64,000 nt of DNA from Streptomyces sp. R28 (GCF_041052385.1 NZ_CP163439.1:5569001-5633000), one strand, 5' to 3'; shown: positions 34,371-42,027, counted from the first letter of the stretch. The notes: generated by a model not told the origin, from the letters alone. Numbers and translations: made by a program.

Positions 34371-34691
34371 ATGCCCAGACCTCCAGCGCTGCCGTTGCAG
34401 GACAAGGTCCGCATCGTGCTGTCGGTCCTGTCCAAGGAGAAGACCGTCGCCGAGGCGGCACGCCAGGCGCAGGTGTCCGAGCAGTCCATCGCGAACTGGC
34501 GCAAGCAGTTCATCGAGGGCGGCAGTACGGGGCTCGCCGGCCCGCCCGCCGTACGGCCCACCGCCCACCAGGAGCACCTCACCGACGAGGTGCGCAAGCT
34601 CAAGGTCGCCCTCGGTGAGGCGTACGTCGAGCTCATGACCTGGCGGAAGATCGGGGACTACCGCCGGGTCCCTTCACGGACCTCGAGGTGA
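34371..34691 (+). CDS. Helix-turn-helix protein resembling IS3-family OrfA
   Basis: The 106-residue protein has the OrfA-type helix-turn-helix KTVAEAARQAQVSEQSIANW (residues 24-43) and a following helix with KLKVALGEAYVELMTWRK. It is not flanked by terminal inverted repeats and lies within the operon, nine bases after the HopA1 gene region. That suggests a domesticated regulator or a transposase relic. Near its end the frame breaks: from about 34675 the +1-shifted frame continues as a plausible OrfB-like start (see next entry). GGAGG lies 10 bases before the ATG. Confidence 0.65.
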   Translation: MPRPPALPLQDKVRIVLSVLSKEKTVAEAARQAQVSEQSIANWRKQFIEGGSTGLAGPPAVRPTAHQEHLTDEVRKLKVALGEAYVELMTWRKIGDYRRVPSRTSR

Positions 34692-34819
34692 TCAGACGGG
34701 AATTGGGGATTTCCATCTCGAGGTTCTGCCTGATTCTGGAAATCCCCCGACGCACCTACACCCGATGGCTGAGCCAGCACAACGCAGTGGAAGGACAGAA
34801 CGATTCCGAAGTCCGGTGA
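34688..34819 (+). pseudogene. OrfB-like continuation in a shifted frame (IS3-type remnant)
   Basis: From a GTG at 34688 the frame reads VIRRELGISISRFCLILEI and PRRTYTRWLSQHN and stops at 34817-34819. This resembles the first 40 residues of IS3-family OrfB, or the C-terminal part of a longer HTH protein split by a one-base frameshift near CCCTTCACGG (about 34672). The rest of an integrase domain (DDE motif) is absent. Either programmed frameshifting, a relic, or a sequence error explains it. Confidence 0.5.
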
Positions 34820-34856
34820 CGGGGCGAGCCCGGCGATATCCATCGAGAACCTCACC

Positions 34857-35672
34857 ATGCGATACGGGGAGAAAGAGGTCCTGAAGGGCGTGGACCTCAC
34901 CGTCCGGCGCGGCGAGGTCCTGGCCCTGCTGGGGCCGAACGGCGCGGGCAAGACCACCACGATCGAGATCATGGAAGGCTTCCGCCGGCGCACCGGCGGG
35001 GACGTGAGCATCCTGGGGGAGGACCCGGACGGTGTTGACGAGGATTGGCGTGCCCGCGTGGGTATTGTCCTGCAGTCCTGGCGCGACCATCAGCGCTGGC
35101 GGGTCGGTGAACTGCTGGAGCACTTCGCCTCGTACTACCCCGACCCACGCGAACCGGGCGAGCTGCTGCGGGAGTTGGGGCTTGCCGAGCACGCGGGCCA
35201 GGTCTGCCAGAAGCTCTCGGGCGGCCAGCGCCGCAAGCTCGACGTAGCGCTCGGCATCGTCGGCAACCCCGAGCTGCTGTTCCTGGACGAGCCGACCACC
35301 GGGTTCGACCCGGTCGCCCGCCGCGAGTTCCACGAGATGGTGGAGCGGCTGCGCGACGGCGGCATGACGATGGTGCTCACCACGCACGACCTGCACGAGG
35401 CGGAGCGGCTCGCCGACCGGATCGCCGTCCTCATCGACGGCCGCATCCACGCCGACGGCACCCCCGCCCAACTCGCCGACCGGGCGCGGGCCGAGGCGCG
35501 CGTGGTCTGGGACCAGGACGGGGAGCGGCGGACACAGCTCACCGACGACCCCTCCCGCCTGGTGTGGGAACTGCACGAGAAGCTCCAGGGGCCGATCCCC
35601 GGGCTCCAGGTCCACCGGCCCACGCTGGAGGACATCTACGTACGCATGATCCGCGAGGGGGAGGCGGCCTGA
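34857..35672 (+). CDS. ABC transporter ATP-binding protein (ABC-2 type exporter)
   Basis: The 271-residue ATPase has the Walker A loop GPNGAGKTTT (about 29), signature LSGGQRRKLDVAL (about 120), Walker B LLFLDEPTTGFDP and the switch His in MVLTTHDLHEA. It pairs with the permease encoded next. The first in-frame ATG (34857) cuts off the first beta strand of the fold: the codons just before it read AISIENLT, as expected of the true N-terminus, but no ATG, GTG or TTG lies in that frame after the stop at about 34764. A GTG at 34816 would fit if one G were added to the GGGG run, so a one-base error or indel there is likely. Confidence 0.85.
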   Translation: MRYGEKEVLKGVDLTVRRGEVLALLGPNGAGKTTTIEIMEGFRRRTGGDVSILGEDPDGVDEDWRARVGIVLQSWRDHQRWRVGELLEHFASYYPDPREPGELLRELGLAEHAGQVCQKLSGGQRRKLDVALGIVGNPELLFLDEPTTGFDPVARREFHEMVERLRDGGMTMVLTTHDLHEAERLADRIAVLIDGRIHADGTPAQLADRARAEARVVWDQDGERRTQLTDDPSRLVWELHEKLQGPIPGLQVHRPTLEDIYVRMIREGEAA

Positions 35673-35673
35673 C

Positions 35674-36507
35674 ATGTCCCGAGGACTGACCAAGGCGTTC
35701 AGGGTCGGGCTGCGCCGCGGCCGGCTGGAACTGACGCAGACGCTGCGCACCCCCCGTGAGGCCTTCTCCCTGCTGAGCACGCCGCTGATGTTCGTCGTGC
35801 TGAGCCTCACGATCGAGAAGGACATCGAGGGCAGCGACGTACCGATGGCGCATCTGCTGATGGCCGGCGGCATCACCACCATGCTCGTGCAGACGGGCCT
35901 GATGACGCTCCCGCAGGTGCTGGCCACCGAGCGGGAGGACGGCACGCTGCTGCGGCTGAAGACCGTGCCCGGCGGCATCACCTCCTACCTGGTCGGCAAG
36001 ACCGTGGTGGTGCTCGCCACCGCCCTGGGCGGCGCGCTGCTGACACTGCTGGCCGGCGCCCTGTTCGCCGGCACGGACCTGCCCCGGGACGCCGCGCACT
36101 GGCTCACCCTGATCTGGGTGCTGCTGCTCGGCCTGCTCTCGGTGGTCCCGCTGGGGGCCGCGATCGGGGCGCTGCTGCCCAATCCGCGCGAGGCCCTGGG
36201 GTTCACGATGATCCCCATCTTCTTCCTGATGGGCTGCTCCGGCCTGTTCTTCCCGGTGACCACGCTGCCGGACGGCGCCCGCGCCGTGGTGGAGGTCTTC
36301 CCGGTGAAGTGGATCGCCCAGGGCGTGCGCTCCGCCCTGCTCCCCGACTCGGCGCTGGCCGCGGAGACCGGGCAGAGCTGGCAGCACGCCGAGATCCTGA
36401 TGATCGTCGGCGCCTGGGCCGTCGTCGGATTCCTGTTGGCACCACGGCTGCTGCGGCGGATGACCCGCCGTGAGTCCGGCAGCCGTCTGAAGAAGGCCGA
36501 AGCCTGA
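35674..36507 (+). CDS. ABC-2 type transporter permease
   Basis: This 277-residue membrane protein has six TM helices in the ABC-2 pattern: PLMFVVLSLTI, LLMAGGITTMLVQTGLM, VVVLATALGGALLTLLAGA, LIWVLLLGLLSVVPLGAA, MIPIFFLMGCSGLFFPVTT and EILMIVGAWAVVGFLLA. The DrrB/NodJ-like motif around PREALGFTM is present. It starts two bases after the ATPase stop, so the two form one exporter. In this locus it could export the peptide or give self-immunity; a second, different ABC exporter is at 43848. Confidence 0.87.
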   Translation: MSRGLTKAFRVGLRRGRLELTQTLRTPREAFSLLSTPLMFVVLSLTIEKDIEGSDVPMAHLLMAGGITTMLVQTGLMTLPQVLATEREDGTLLRLKTVPGGITSYLVGKTVVVLATALGGALLTLLAGALFAGTDLPRDAAHWLTLIWVLLLGLLSVVPLGAAIGALLPNPREALGFTMIPIFFLMGCSGLFFPVTTLPDGARAVVEVFPVKWIAQGVRSALLPDSALAAETGQSWQHAEILMIVGAWAVVGFLLAPRLLRRMTRRESGSRLKKAEA

Positions 36508-37496
36508 TGACCCGCACCGCGGACGACACCCGCGCCACGTCCCTGATCTTCCCCTCGCAGCCCGACACCCTCGCCTCGATCGTCGACTTCGGCCGGTTCG
36601 CCAGGAAGCAGCGGGCGCGGCGCCTGTGGATCGGCCAGTCCCTGCGCATCGAGTCCCACCTGGCCATGGCGGCGCTCGCCGCCCACGTACCGGGCCTGCC
36701 GCTGGGGTCCAGCGTGGCGCTGACCCCGCTGATGCACCCGTACGAGGCGGCGGTCGAGGCGCGCAGCCTCAGCGCCCTGTCCGGCGCGACGTACGTCGCC
36801 GGATACGGGCCCGGCGCCCCGGAGTTCCAGAAGGCGTTCCTCAAGGACCCCTACGACAAACCGCTGCGGGCCGTCCACGAGTACGCCTCGCTCGTACGGC
36901 GCCTGCTGGACGGCGAGTTGGTCGACCACCGGGGCGAGCACTACGCCGTCACCTCCAGCCTGATCCCCATGCCCGCGCCGCCGGTCGAAGTCGGCCTCGG
37001 CGTGCTCCGCACCGGCATGGCCCGCACCGCCGGCCGGGTCGCCGACGTGGCGATCACCTGGCTGACGCCGCACTGGTACGTGGCCGAGCAGCTGCGTCCC
37101 GCGCTGGAGGAGGGCGCCGCCCAGGAGGGCCGCAAGGCGCCGCGCGTGGCCGCCGTGGTCCACGCCGCCGTCACCCGCCCGGCCCGCAACCTGCGCCGCT
37201 GCGCGCACGCCGCGGCCGGCGTCCACCTGAGCACCGGCCACTACACCGACATGCTGCGCAAGGCCGGTGTCGACGCCGACCCGAAGACCCCGCGCAAGGG
37301 CGTGGACGCGCTGATCGACTCGGGCGTGTACGTCACCGGCTCGCCGGACGAAGTCGCCGCGGGGCTGCGGAAGTTCCGTGAGAGCGGCGTGGACGAGGTG
37401 GTCCTCAACCTCTCCGGCGTGTACTTCACGGAGGGCGAGGCGGCGGCGCTGCGGGACCTGCGCGACATCCTGCACGCGGAGGACGGCGGCGAGTGA
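36507..37496 (+). CDS. F420-dependent oxidoreductase, LxmJ-like dehydroalanine reductase
   Basis: The 329-residue protein is a luciferase-like (LLM) TIM barrel: SIVDFGRFARKQRARRLWIG, LPLGSSVALTPLMHPYEAAV, and the C-terminal GSPDEVAAGLRKFRESGVDE. In the lexapeptide pathway an F420H2-dependent LLM enzyme (LxmJ) reduces Dha to D-Ala; the same role is inferred here from the cluster context. The ATG overlaps the permease stop (TGATG) and its own stop overlaps the next GTG, so it belongs to the same coupled string. Confidence 0.85.
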   Translation: MTRTADDTRATSLIFPSQPDTLASIVDFGRFARKQRARRLWIGQSLRIESHLAMAALAAHVPGLPLGSSVALTPLMHPYEAAVEARSLSALSGATYVAGYGPGAPEFQKAFLKDPYDKPLRAVHEYASLVRRLLDGELVDHRGEHYAVTSSLIPMPAPPVEVGLGVLRTGMARTAGRVADVAITWLTPHWYVAEQLRPALEEGAAQEGRKAPRVAAVVHAAVTRPARNLRRCAHAAAGVHLSTGHYTDMLRKAGVDADPKTPRKGVDALIDSGVYVTGSPDEVAAGLRKFRESGVDEVVLNLSGVYFTEGEAAALRDLRDILHAEDGGE

Positions 37497-38209
37497 CGGT
37501 GAGTGAACCGGTGGGTGATCCGGCAAGTGAACCGGTGGGTGATCCGACCGCCGCCGGTCTCCCCGCCTTCGGCGTGCGCCGCCTGCTGTACGTGGGCACG
37601 GGCGCGCTGAGCGTCGCACACATGCCGTTCTGGCTGAACTGGCTGCGGCAGGGCTACCCCGGCCTGGAGGTACGGCCGCTCATCACGCGCAGCGCGGAAC
37701 GCTTCGTCACCCGCGGCGCGCTGGCCCCGCTGGCGGGCCGTGAGGCCCTGCTCGACGTCTGGCCGGACGGCCCCGTCCACGCCGCCCCGCACGTCGAACT
37801 CGCCGAGTGGGCCGAGGCCGTGGTGGTGCACCCGGCGAGCCTGAACTTCCTCGCCCGCCTCGCCCTGGGCCTCGCCGACACCCCGGTGATGCTGGCCCTG
37901 CAGTGCACCTTGGCCCCCGTGGTCCTGGCCCCCTCCCTCCCGCCGGGAGCCCTGAACTCACCGGCGTACCGACGCCACCGGGCCGCGCTTCAGGAGCGCC
38001 CGAACGTCTCGGTGGTCCCGCCGACCCCGGGCCTGAGCAGCACGACGGGCCGCATGGACGCGTCTCTGGCAGCCCCGCTGCCGGAACTCCTGACGGCGGC
38101 GGAACGCCTGCGGACGAGGGCGGACGCCCTGGCCGACGGCGGATCCCGCGACTCGGAGCCGGCCGGGACCGCGACGCATCCCGAGCACCGTGCCGAGGTG
38201 GCCCGGTGA
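37493..38209 (+). CDS. HFCD flavoprotein, LanD-like Cys decarboxylase (LxmD-like)
   Basis: This 238-residue protein has the HFCD fold: RLLYVGTGALSVAHMPFWLN (about 30-49), VVVHPASLNFLARLALGLAD with the FMN-phosphate PASxN motif, and the Cys-containing segment LALQCTLAPVVLAPSLPP. It should oxidatively decarboxylate the precursor C-terminal Cys to an enethiol, giving AviCys or AviMeCys; both precursors here end in Cys. The N-terminus carries a 24-bp tandem duplication (SEPVGDPA twice). GTGA overlaps link it to genes on both sides. Confidence 0.86.
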   Translation: MTVSEPVGDPASEPVGDPTAAGLPAFGVRRLLYVGTGALSVAHMPFWLNWLRQGYPGLEVRPLITRSAERFVTRGALAPLAGREALLDVWPDGPVHAAPHVELAEWAEAVVVHPASLNFLARLALGLADTPVMLALQCTLAPVVLAPSLPPGALNSPAYRRHRAALQERPNVSVVPPTPGLSSTTGRMDASLAAPLPELLTAAERLRTRADALADGGSRDSEPAGTATHPEHRAEVAR

Positions 38210-39321
38210 CCGCGCCGGGCGACCACGCTGTCGCCCAGGCCCAGGCCCAGGCCCAGGCCCAGGCCCAGGCTCAGGCCCAGGCCCAGGCCCAGGCTCAGGC
38301 CCAGGCCGCGGAGGGCGCCGCCGTTCCGCGCGGCGGGCGTGCGGCTGGTCCGGCCGGTGAGGTCGTCGACGAGTTCGGGACCGGCTTCCTGCGTACCCGG
38401 GTCCGGCGGCATGGGCGTGGGTTCCTGTGGGAGCGGTCGCCCGGAGCGCTGCGGCGGGAGCCGTTCTCGCCGGTGTCCGACGAGGTGCGCGCCGCCGTGT
38501 CGGCGGCCGTGCCCGCGCCGGCACCGGGTGTCGCGGGCGTGCTTCCCGTCCTCGGCGTTCGCCAGGGCGACGCCCGCCGCTACCCGGCCGCCGCGGCACG
38601 GTCCGTCGGACACCTGCTGCTCTCGGCGCTCGACGTGCGGCAGCGCGGGCTGCTGCACCACCTGCTGTACGAGGTGGGCCGTACGGTGCGCCGCGTGCAC
38701 GAGGGCGTGCCGGTAGGGCTGGCCGCGGGACAGCCGCGCGGCGCCGCCCGACTGGCCTCCTGGCTGCGGACCACGCCGTCGCCCGACGCCCGGCACGAAC
38801 ACCTGCCGGGCCTCCACGCGCTCGCCGCCCGGCGGCTCGGGCCGGCCAGGCTCGCGCGCGTGCTCGGCTGGTGCGAGGACCTCGCCGCCGGCCGGGACGG
38901 CGACGTCTTCCTGCTGGGCGGTGTGGGCAGCGGTGCCCTCGTGCCCGGGGCGGCGCCCGGCGCCGGGGTACTGCTGGCCGGTGAGGAACTGGCCCGCGGC
39001 CCGGCCGCGTACGACGTGGGCTGGCTGCTCGGTGAACTGGCCGAGTTCCGCCTGGTCCACCTCACCCGGCCCGAGCACGCCGCCCTCGCGGAGCACTGCG
39101 CCGAGGCAGCCCGCTCCTTCCTGCGCGGTTACGAGGACCACGGAACCGACCCGGTGGCCCTCGGCCGCGCCGCCGCCCTGCGGGTGTTCACCCACGCCCA
39201 CGACTACGCGGCCTACGTCGGATGGACGGCCGAGTTCCCGGCCTATCTCGACTGCATCGCCGAACTGATCGACACCGACGGCGCCGCCGCGGTGCGCCCG
39301 ACAACGCTGGAGACAGGATGA
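38206..39321 (+). CDS. Degenerate phosphotransferase-fold protein, candidate LanX-type cyclase
   Basis: The 371-residue protein begins with a 12-fold Ala-Gln repeat (residues 10-33). After a linker it has a helical, kinase-C-lobe-like body: VGHLLLSALDVRQRGLLHHL, LYEVGRTVRRVHEGV and YDVGWLLGELAEFRLVHL. The latter resembles the DxGWLLGEL element of aminoglycoside phosphotransferases. The catalytic HxDxxxxN/Q is missing; the corresponding region reads FLLGGVGSGALV. A dead kinase fold in this position is the best candidate for the cyclase of class V clusters (LxmX), but this is inferred from context. Confidence 0.65.
   Translation: MTAPGDHAVAQAQAQAQAQAQAQAQAQAQAQAQAAEGAAVPRGGRAAGPAGEVVDEFGTGFLRTRVRRHGRGFLWERSPGALRREPFSPVSDEVRAAVSAAVPAPAPGVAGVLPVLGVRQGDARRYPAAAARSVGHLLLSALDVRQRGLLHHLLYEVGRTVRRVHEGVPVGLAAGQPRGAARLASWLRTTPSPDARHEHLPGLHALAARRLGPARLARVLGWCEDLAAGRDGDVFLLGGVGSGALVPGAAPGAGVLLAGEELARGPAAYDVGWLLGELAEFRLVHLTRPEHAALAEHCAEAARSFLRGYEDHGTDPVALGRAAALRVFTHAHDYAAYVGWTAEFPAYLDCIAELIDTDGAAAVRPTTLETG
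38233..38304. repeat. Hexanucleotide coding repeat (GCCCAG/GCTCAG), 12 copies
   Basis: Twelve uninterrupted hexamers encode (Ala-Gln)12 near the N-terminus of the kinase-fold protein. Two copies carry a C-to-T change (GCTCAG); the others are identical, so the array is young or slippage-prone. Changes in copy number keep the frame and alter only the length of the flexible linker. Confidence 0.95.
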
Positions 39322-40082
39322 CCCTGGGCAACGCCCACTACGACGAGAAGCTCGCGAGCGTCTACGACCAGATGTATCCGATCGAGTTCGACACCAACCT
39401 CGCGGTGGAGTTCCTCGCCGGACTCACCCCGCCGCAGGGCCGGATCCTCGAACTCGGCGTCGGCACCGGCCGTATCGCCCTCCCGCTGGCCGAACGCGGC
39501 TTCCAGGTCCACGGCATCGACGGCTCCGAGGCGATGCTCGCGAAGCTGAAGGACCGTGACGCCAAGGGCGCGGTGACCACGCGGCTCGGCGACTTCACCG
39601 AGACGGGCACCGGCGAGTCCTACGATCTGGTCACCCTGCTCCTCAACACCTTCTTCGTCGCCGTGACCAAGGAACAGCAGCTCGGCTGTCTGCGGCTGGC
39701 GCGCGAACAGCTCGCCCCCGGCGGCCGGTTCGTCCTGGAGGCGTTCGACCCCGCGCCGTACCACGGCCTGCAGAAGCCGGACTTCTCGATGCGCTACCTC
39801 AACGAGGGCGCGATCATGCTCGACACGCTCGCCGTCGACCGCTCCCGGCAGCTGATGATCGGCACGCACACGATCGTCGACGGCGGACCGCCGGAGACCA
39901 AGCAGCACGTCCTGCGATACGCGTTCCCGTTCGAGATCGACCTGCTCGCGGAGCTGGCCGGGCTGCGACTCGTGGAGCGCCACGAGAGCTGGACCAGGCA
40001 GCCGTACACCGCGGCCAGCCTGCGCCATGTGTCCGTCTACGAGAGCGCGGACCGTACCGACACCGCACAGGAGGAGGCCTGA
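39318..40082 (+). CDS. Class I SAM-dependent methyltransferase (probable N-terminal methylation)
   Basis: This 254-residue protein has the Rossmann-like fold with motif I LELGVGTGRIALPLAERG (about 42-59), the acidic loop VHGIDGSEAML, and motif IV YDLVTLLLNTFFVAV. In the lexapeptide group a methyltransferase (LxmM) dimethylates the peptide N-terminus, and the same role is likely here. ATGA overlap with the preceding gene and TGATG with the next show coupling. Confidence 0.85.
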   Translation: MTLGNAHYDEKLASVYDQMYPIEFDTNLAVEFLAGLTPPQGRILELGVGTGRIALPLAERGFQVHGIDGSEAMLAKLKDRDAKGAVTTRLGDFTETGTGESYDLVTLLLNTFFVAVTKEQQLGCLRLAREQLAPGGRFVLEAFDPAPYHGLQKPDFSMRYLNEGAIMLDTLAVDRSRQLMIGTHTIVDGGPPETKQHVLRYAFPFEIDLLAELAGLRLVERHESWTRQPYTAASLRHVSVYESADRTDTAQEEA

Positions 40083-40279
40083 TGTTCGGCTGGCAGAAGC
40101 GGAAGCAGGAATTCAAGGAGCGCTACCCGTCGTACGACGATTTCCGTCGCGCGGTCGACGCGTCCCGTATCCGACGGGTGAAGCAGCAGGACGGCGATGT
40201 GAAGGCCATCAAGGTGCTCCGGGACGATTTCCCGGGCGCCCCGCTTGAGCTCGCCACCCGCTATGTGCGGGAACTCTGA
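40082..40279 (+). CDS. Small charged hypothetical protein in the lanthipeptide operon
   Basis: The 65-residue soluble protein is rich in Lys, Arg and Asp (MFGWQKRKQEFKERYPSY, then RRAVDASRIRRVKQQDGD and VRDDFPG-like LRDDFPGAPLELATRYV). It has no signal peptide, no Cys/Ser/Thr-rich core and no match to leader-binding RRE folds that I can recognise. Its start overlaps the methyltransferase stop (TGATG), so it is a real coupled gene. Possible roles are an adaptor or immunity factor; unproven. Confidence 0.7.
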   Translation: MFGWQKRKQEFKERYPSYDDFRRAVDASRIRRVKQQDGDVKAIKVLRDDFPGAPLELATRYVREL

Positions 40280-40348
40280 GAGGCCCAATTTTCCGAAGTC
40301 CGCCGATGGGCAAGGAAACTTTTTTCGGCCTCATTCCACGCCCGGCAT

Positions 40349-40357
40349 GCTAGAAAT
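40349..40357 (+). promoter_or_regulatory. Shared GCTAGAAAT element upstream of precursor 1
   Basis: GCTAGAAAT lies 63 bases before the start of precursor 1 and recurs exactly at 43511-43519 before precursor 2, each time a little downstream of CATTCC. It contains a -10-like TAGAAA. Both copies are in AT-rich gaps of over 100 bases that break the otherwise tightly packed operon, so they probably mark separate promoters for the two precursor genes. Spacing to CATTCC differs (12 and 19 bases), so the -35 is not certain. Confidence 0.4.
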
Positions 40358-40420
40358 GCGACAGGAATTGCGGAGCGTCGTAATTCCGAATCGTGAGTCC
40401 ATGAAAACGGGAGGAAACTC

Positions 40421-40609
40421 GTGAACACCACCGAGAACCTGATCGCCGGTTACACCGCCTACACCTCCGCCCAGGAGATCGAGGCGACCCACGCGGAGGA
40501 GGCCCCGGGCGCCACCCCGTCCGTGCTGTCCTTCATCGCCACGTCGGGCTGGGCCTGCGGCGCCGGCATCGGCACCAGCATCGGTGTCACGGCGGCCAAG
40601 GGCTGCTGA
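40421..40609 (+). CDS. Class V lanthipeptide precursor 1
   Basis: This 62-residue peptide has a leader of about 30 residues with ENLIAGYTAYT and the acidic end EIEATHAEEAPGA, and a core starting near T32 (TPSVLSFIATSGWACGAGI...). The core contains eight Ser/Thr and two Cys (46 and 62). Ser42 and Cys46 are spaced for a lanthionine. Thr57 and the C-terminal Cys62 have four residues between them, the spacing for an AviMeCys ring. The GTG has GGGAGG 6 bases upstream. The leader pattern LxAGYxxYT is shared with precursor 2. Confidence 0.85.
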   Translation: MNTTENLIAGYTAYTSAQEIEATHAEEAPGATPSVLSFIATSGWACGAGIGTSIGVTAAKGC

Positions 40610-40640
40610 AACAAAGGCCGCTGACTTCAAGCGGCAGGCC

Positions 40641-40678
40641 GCGGCCCCCGGTGTCTGGCGCCAGACACCGGGGGCCGC
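40641..40678 (+). terminator. Perfect 38-bp palindrome between precursor 1 and the protease genes
   Basis: Two 19-bp arms (40641-40659 and 40660-40678) meet without a spacer, giving a very stable hairpin 32 bases after the precursor stop. It probably acts as a partial terminator or mRNA 3' stabiliser, so that precursor 1 is made in excess over the protease genes that follow. The M16 start at 40726 has its own Shine-Dalgarno. Confidence 0.8.
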
Positions 40679-40725
40679 GCCGCGTCGAGCGAGAACAGGG
40701 CAAGCGCAGGGAAGGGAGACAGAGG

Positions 40726-42027
40726 GTGCGGACGGAGACCTTGGACAACGGGCTGCGGGTCCTGCTCGATCCACGGCCGGACTCCCCGGTGACCGGGATC
40801 GCCGTGCACTACGACGTGGGCTTCCGCTCCGAGCCCGAGGGCAGGACCGGGTTCGCCCACCTCTTCGAGCACCTGATGTTCCAGGGCAGCGAGAACGTCG
40901 CCCGCGGCGAGCACTTCCGCCATGTGCAGGCCTCCGGCGGCACGGCCAACGCCGCCACGCACCACGACCACACCGACTACCACCAGCTGGTCCCGCCGGC
41001 CGCCCTGGAGCGCGTGCTGTTCCTGGAGGCCGACCGTATGCGCGCGCTGCGGATCAGCGCGGAGAACCTGCGCACCCAGGTGGCCGTGGTCCAGGAGGAG
41101 ATCCGCCTGCAGGTCACCAACCGCCCCTACGGCGGCTTCCCCTGGACGGTGCTCCCCGGCGTCCTGTACGAGACCTTCCCCAACGCCCACAACGGCTACG
41201 GCGACCTCAGGGAACTGGAGCGGGCCACGGTGGCGGAGTGCGAGGCCTTCTTCGCGGCGCACTACACCCCGGCGAACGCGGTGCTCACCATCAGCGGTCC
41301 CCTCGACCCCGACCACGCCCTCACCCTCGTCCACCGCCACTTCGGTGACATCCCCGCCCACCCGGCCGCGCCCCGGCCCCGGCTCGCGGAACCGCCGCCG
41401 CGCGGCGAGCGCCGTGGGGAGCACCGGGACCCGCACGCGCCCCTGCCGGCGGTCGCCCTCGGGTACCGGATGCCCGACCCCGCGGCGGAGCTCGGCGACT
41501 ACCTGGCCCACATGGTGCTGGCCCGGCTCCTCGCCGGAGGCGACGACGCACGGCTGCGGCGGCGTCTGGTCCACGACGGCACGGTCACGTCGGTGCGCGC
41601 CAGCTGCGGCTTCTTCGGCCCCCTGCAGGCCCGGGACCCCGATACGTTCCTGCTGGTCGCCCACCACCCGCCCACCACCGACCCCGAGGCGGTGCCGTCC
41701 GCCGTGGACGAGGAACTGGACCGCCTGGCGGCCACCGGCCCACACCCCCGCGAGCTCTCCCACGCCACCGCCCGCGCCTCCACCGCGCTCTGCCGCTCCT
41801 ACGACGAACCTCTGACCCGCACCCGCCACGCCGGTACCTTCGCGCTGCTCCACGGCAGCCCGAACCTGGTGACCGACCTGCCCACCCTGCTGACCCAGGT
41901 CACCCCGGAGTCGGTGGCCCACGCGGCCAAGACGCTGCGGTCGGCGGGCCGCGCCGTCCTGACGCTGGTCCCGGGGGGCTCGCCCTTTGGCCTTCCTGCA
42001 CCTGATTGTCGACGAGGACGCCCATGA
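40726..42027 (+). CDS. M16 zinc peptidase, catalytic subunit (LxmP-like)
   Basis: This 433-residue M16 protein has the inverted zinc motif HXXEH in GFAHLFEHLMFQ (about 45-49), the third ligand Glu in VAVVQEEIRL about 76 residues later, and the C-terminal M16 half with HYTPANAVLTISGP. It forms a pair with the next gene, as bacterial M16B proteases do. In lexapeptide-type clusters such a pair removes the leader peptide. It is cytoplasmic, having no signal sequence. The GTG has AAGGGAG upstream; the stop overlaps the next ATG. Confidence 0.87.
   Translation: MRTETLDNGLRVLLDPRPDSPVTGIAVHYDVGFRSEPEGRTGFAHLFEHLMFQGSENVARGEHFRHVQASGGTANAATHHDHTDYHQLVPPAALERVLFLEADRMRALRISAENLRTQVAVVQEEIRLQVTNRPYGGFPWTVLPGVLYETFPNAHNGYGDLRELERATVAECEAFFAAHYTPANAVLTISGPLDPDHALTLVHRHFGDIPAHPAAPRPRLAEPPPRGERRGEHRDPHAPLPAVALGYRMPDPAAELGDYLAHMVLARLLAGGDDARLRRRLVHDGTVTSVRASCGFFGPLQARDPDTFLLVAHHPPTTDPEAVPSAVDEELDRLAATGPHPRELSHATARASTALCRSYDEPLTRTRHAGTFALLHGSPNLVTDLPTLLTQVTPESVAHAAKTLRSAGRAVLTLVPGGSPFGLPAPDCRRGRP

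Noticed and set aside
34371..34819. Complete IS3-family insertion sequence
   Set aside because: No DDE integrase domain, no terminal inverted repeats and no target duplication. Only an HTH gene and a 43-codon continuation exist.
38233..38304. CRISPR-like array
   Set aside because: Direct hexamers without spacers, in frame inside a gene.
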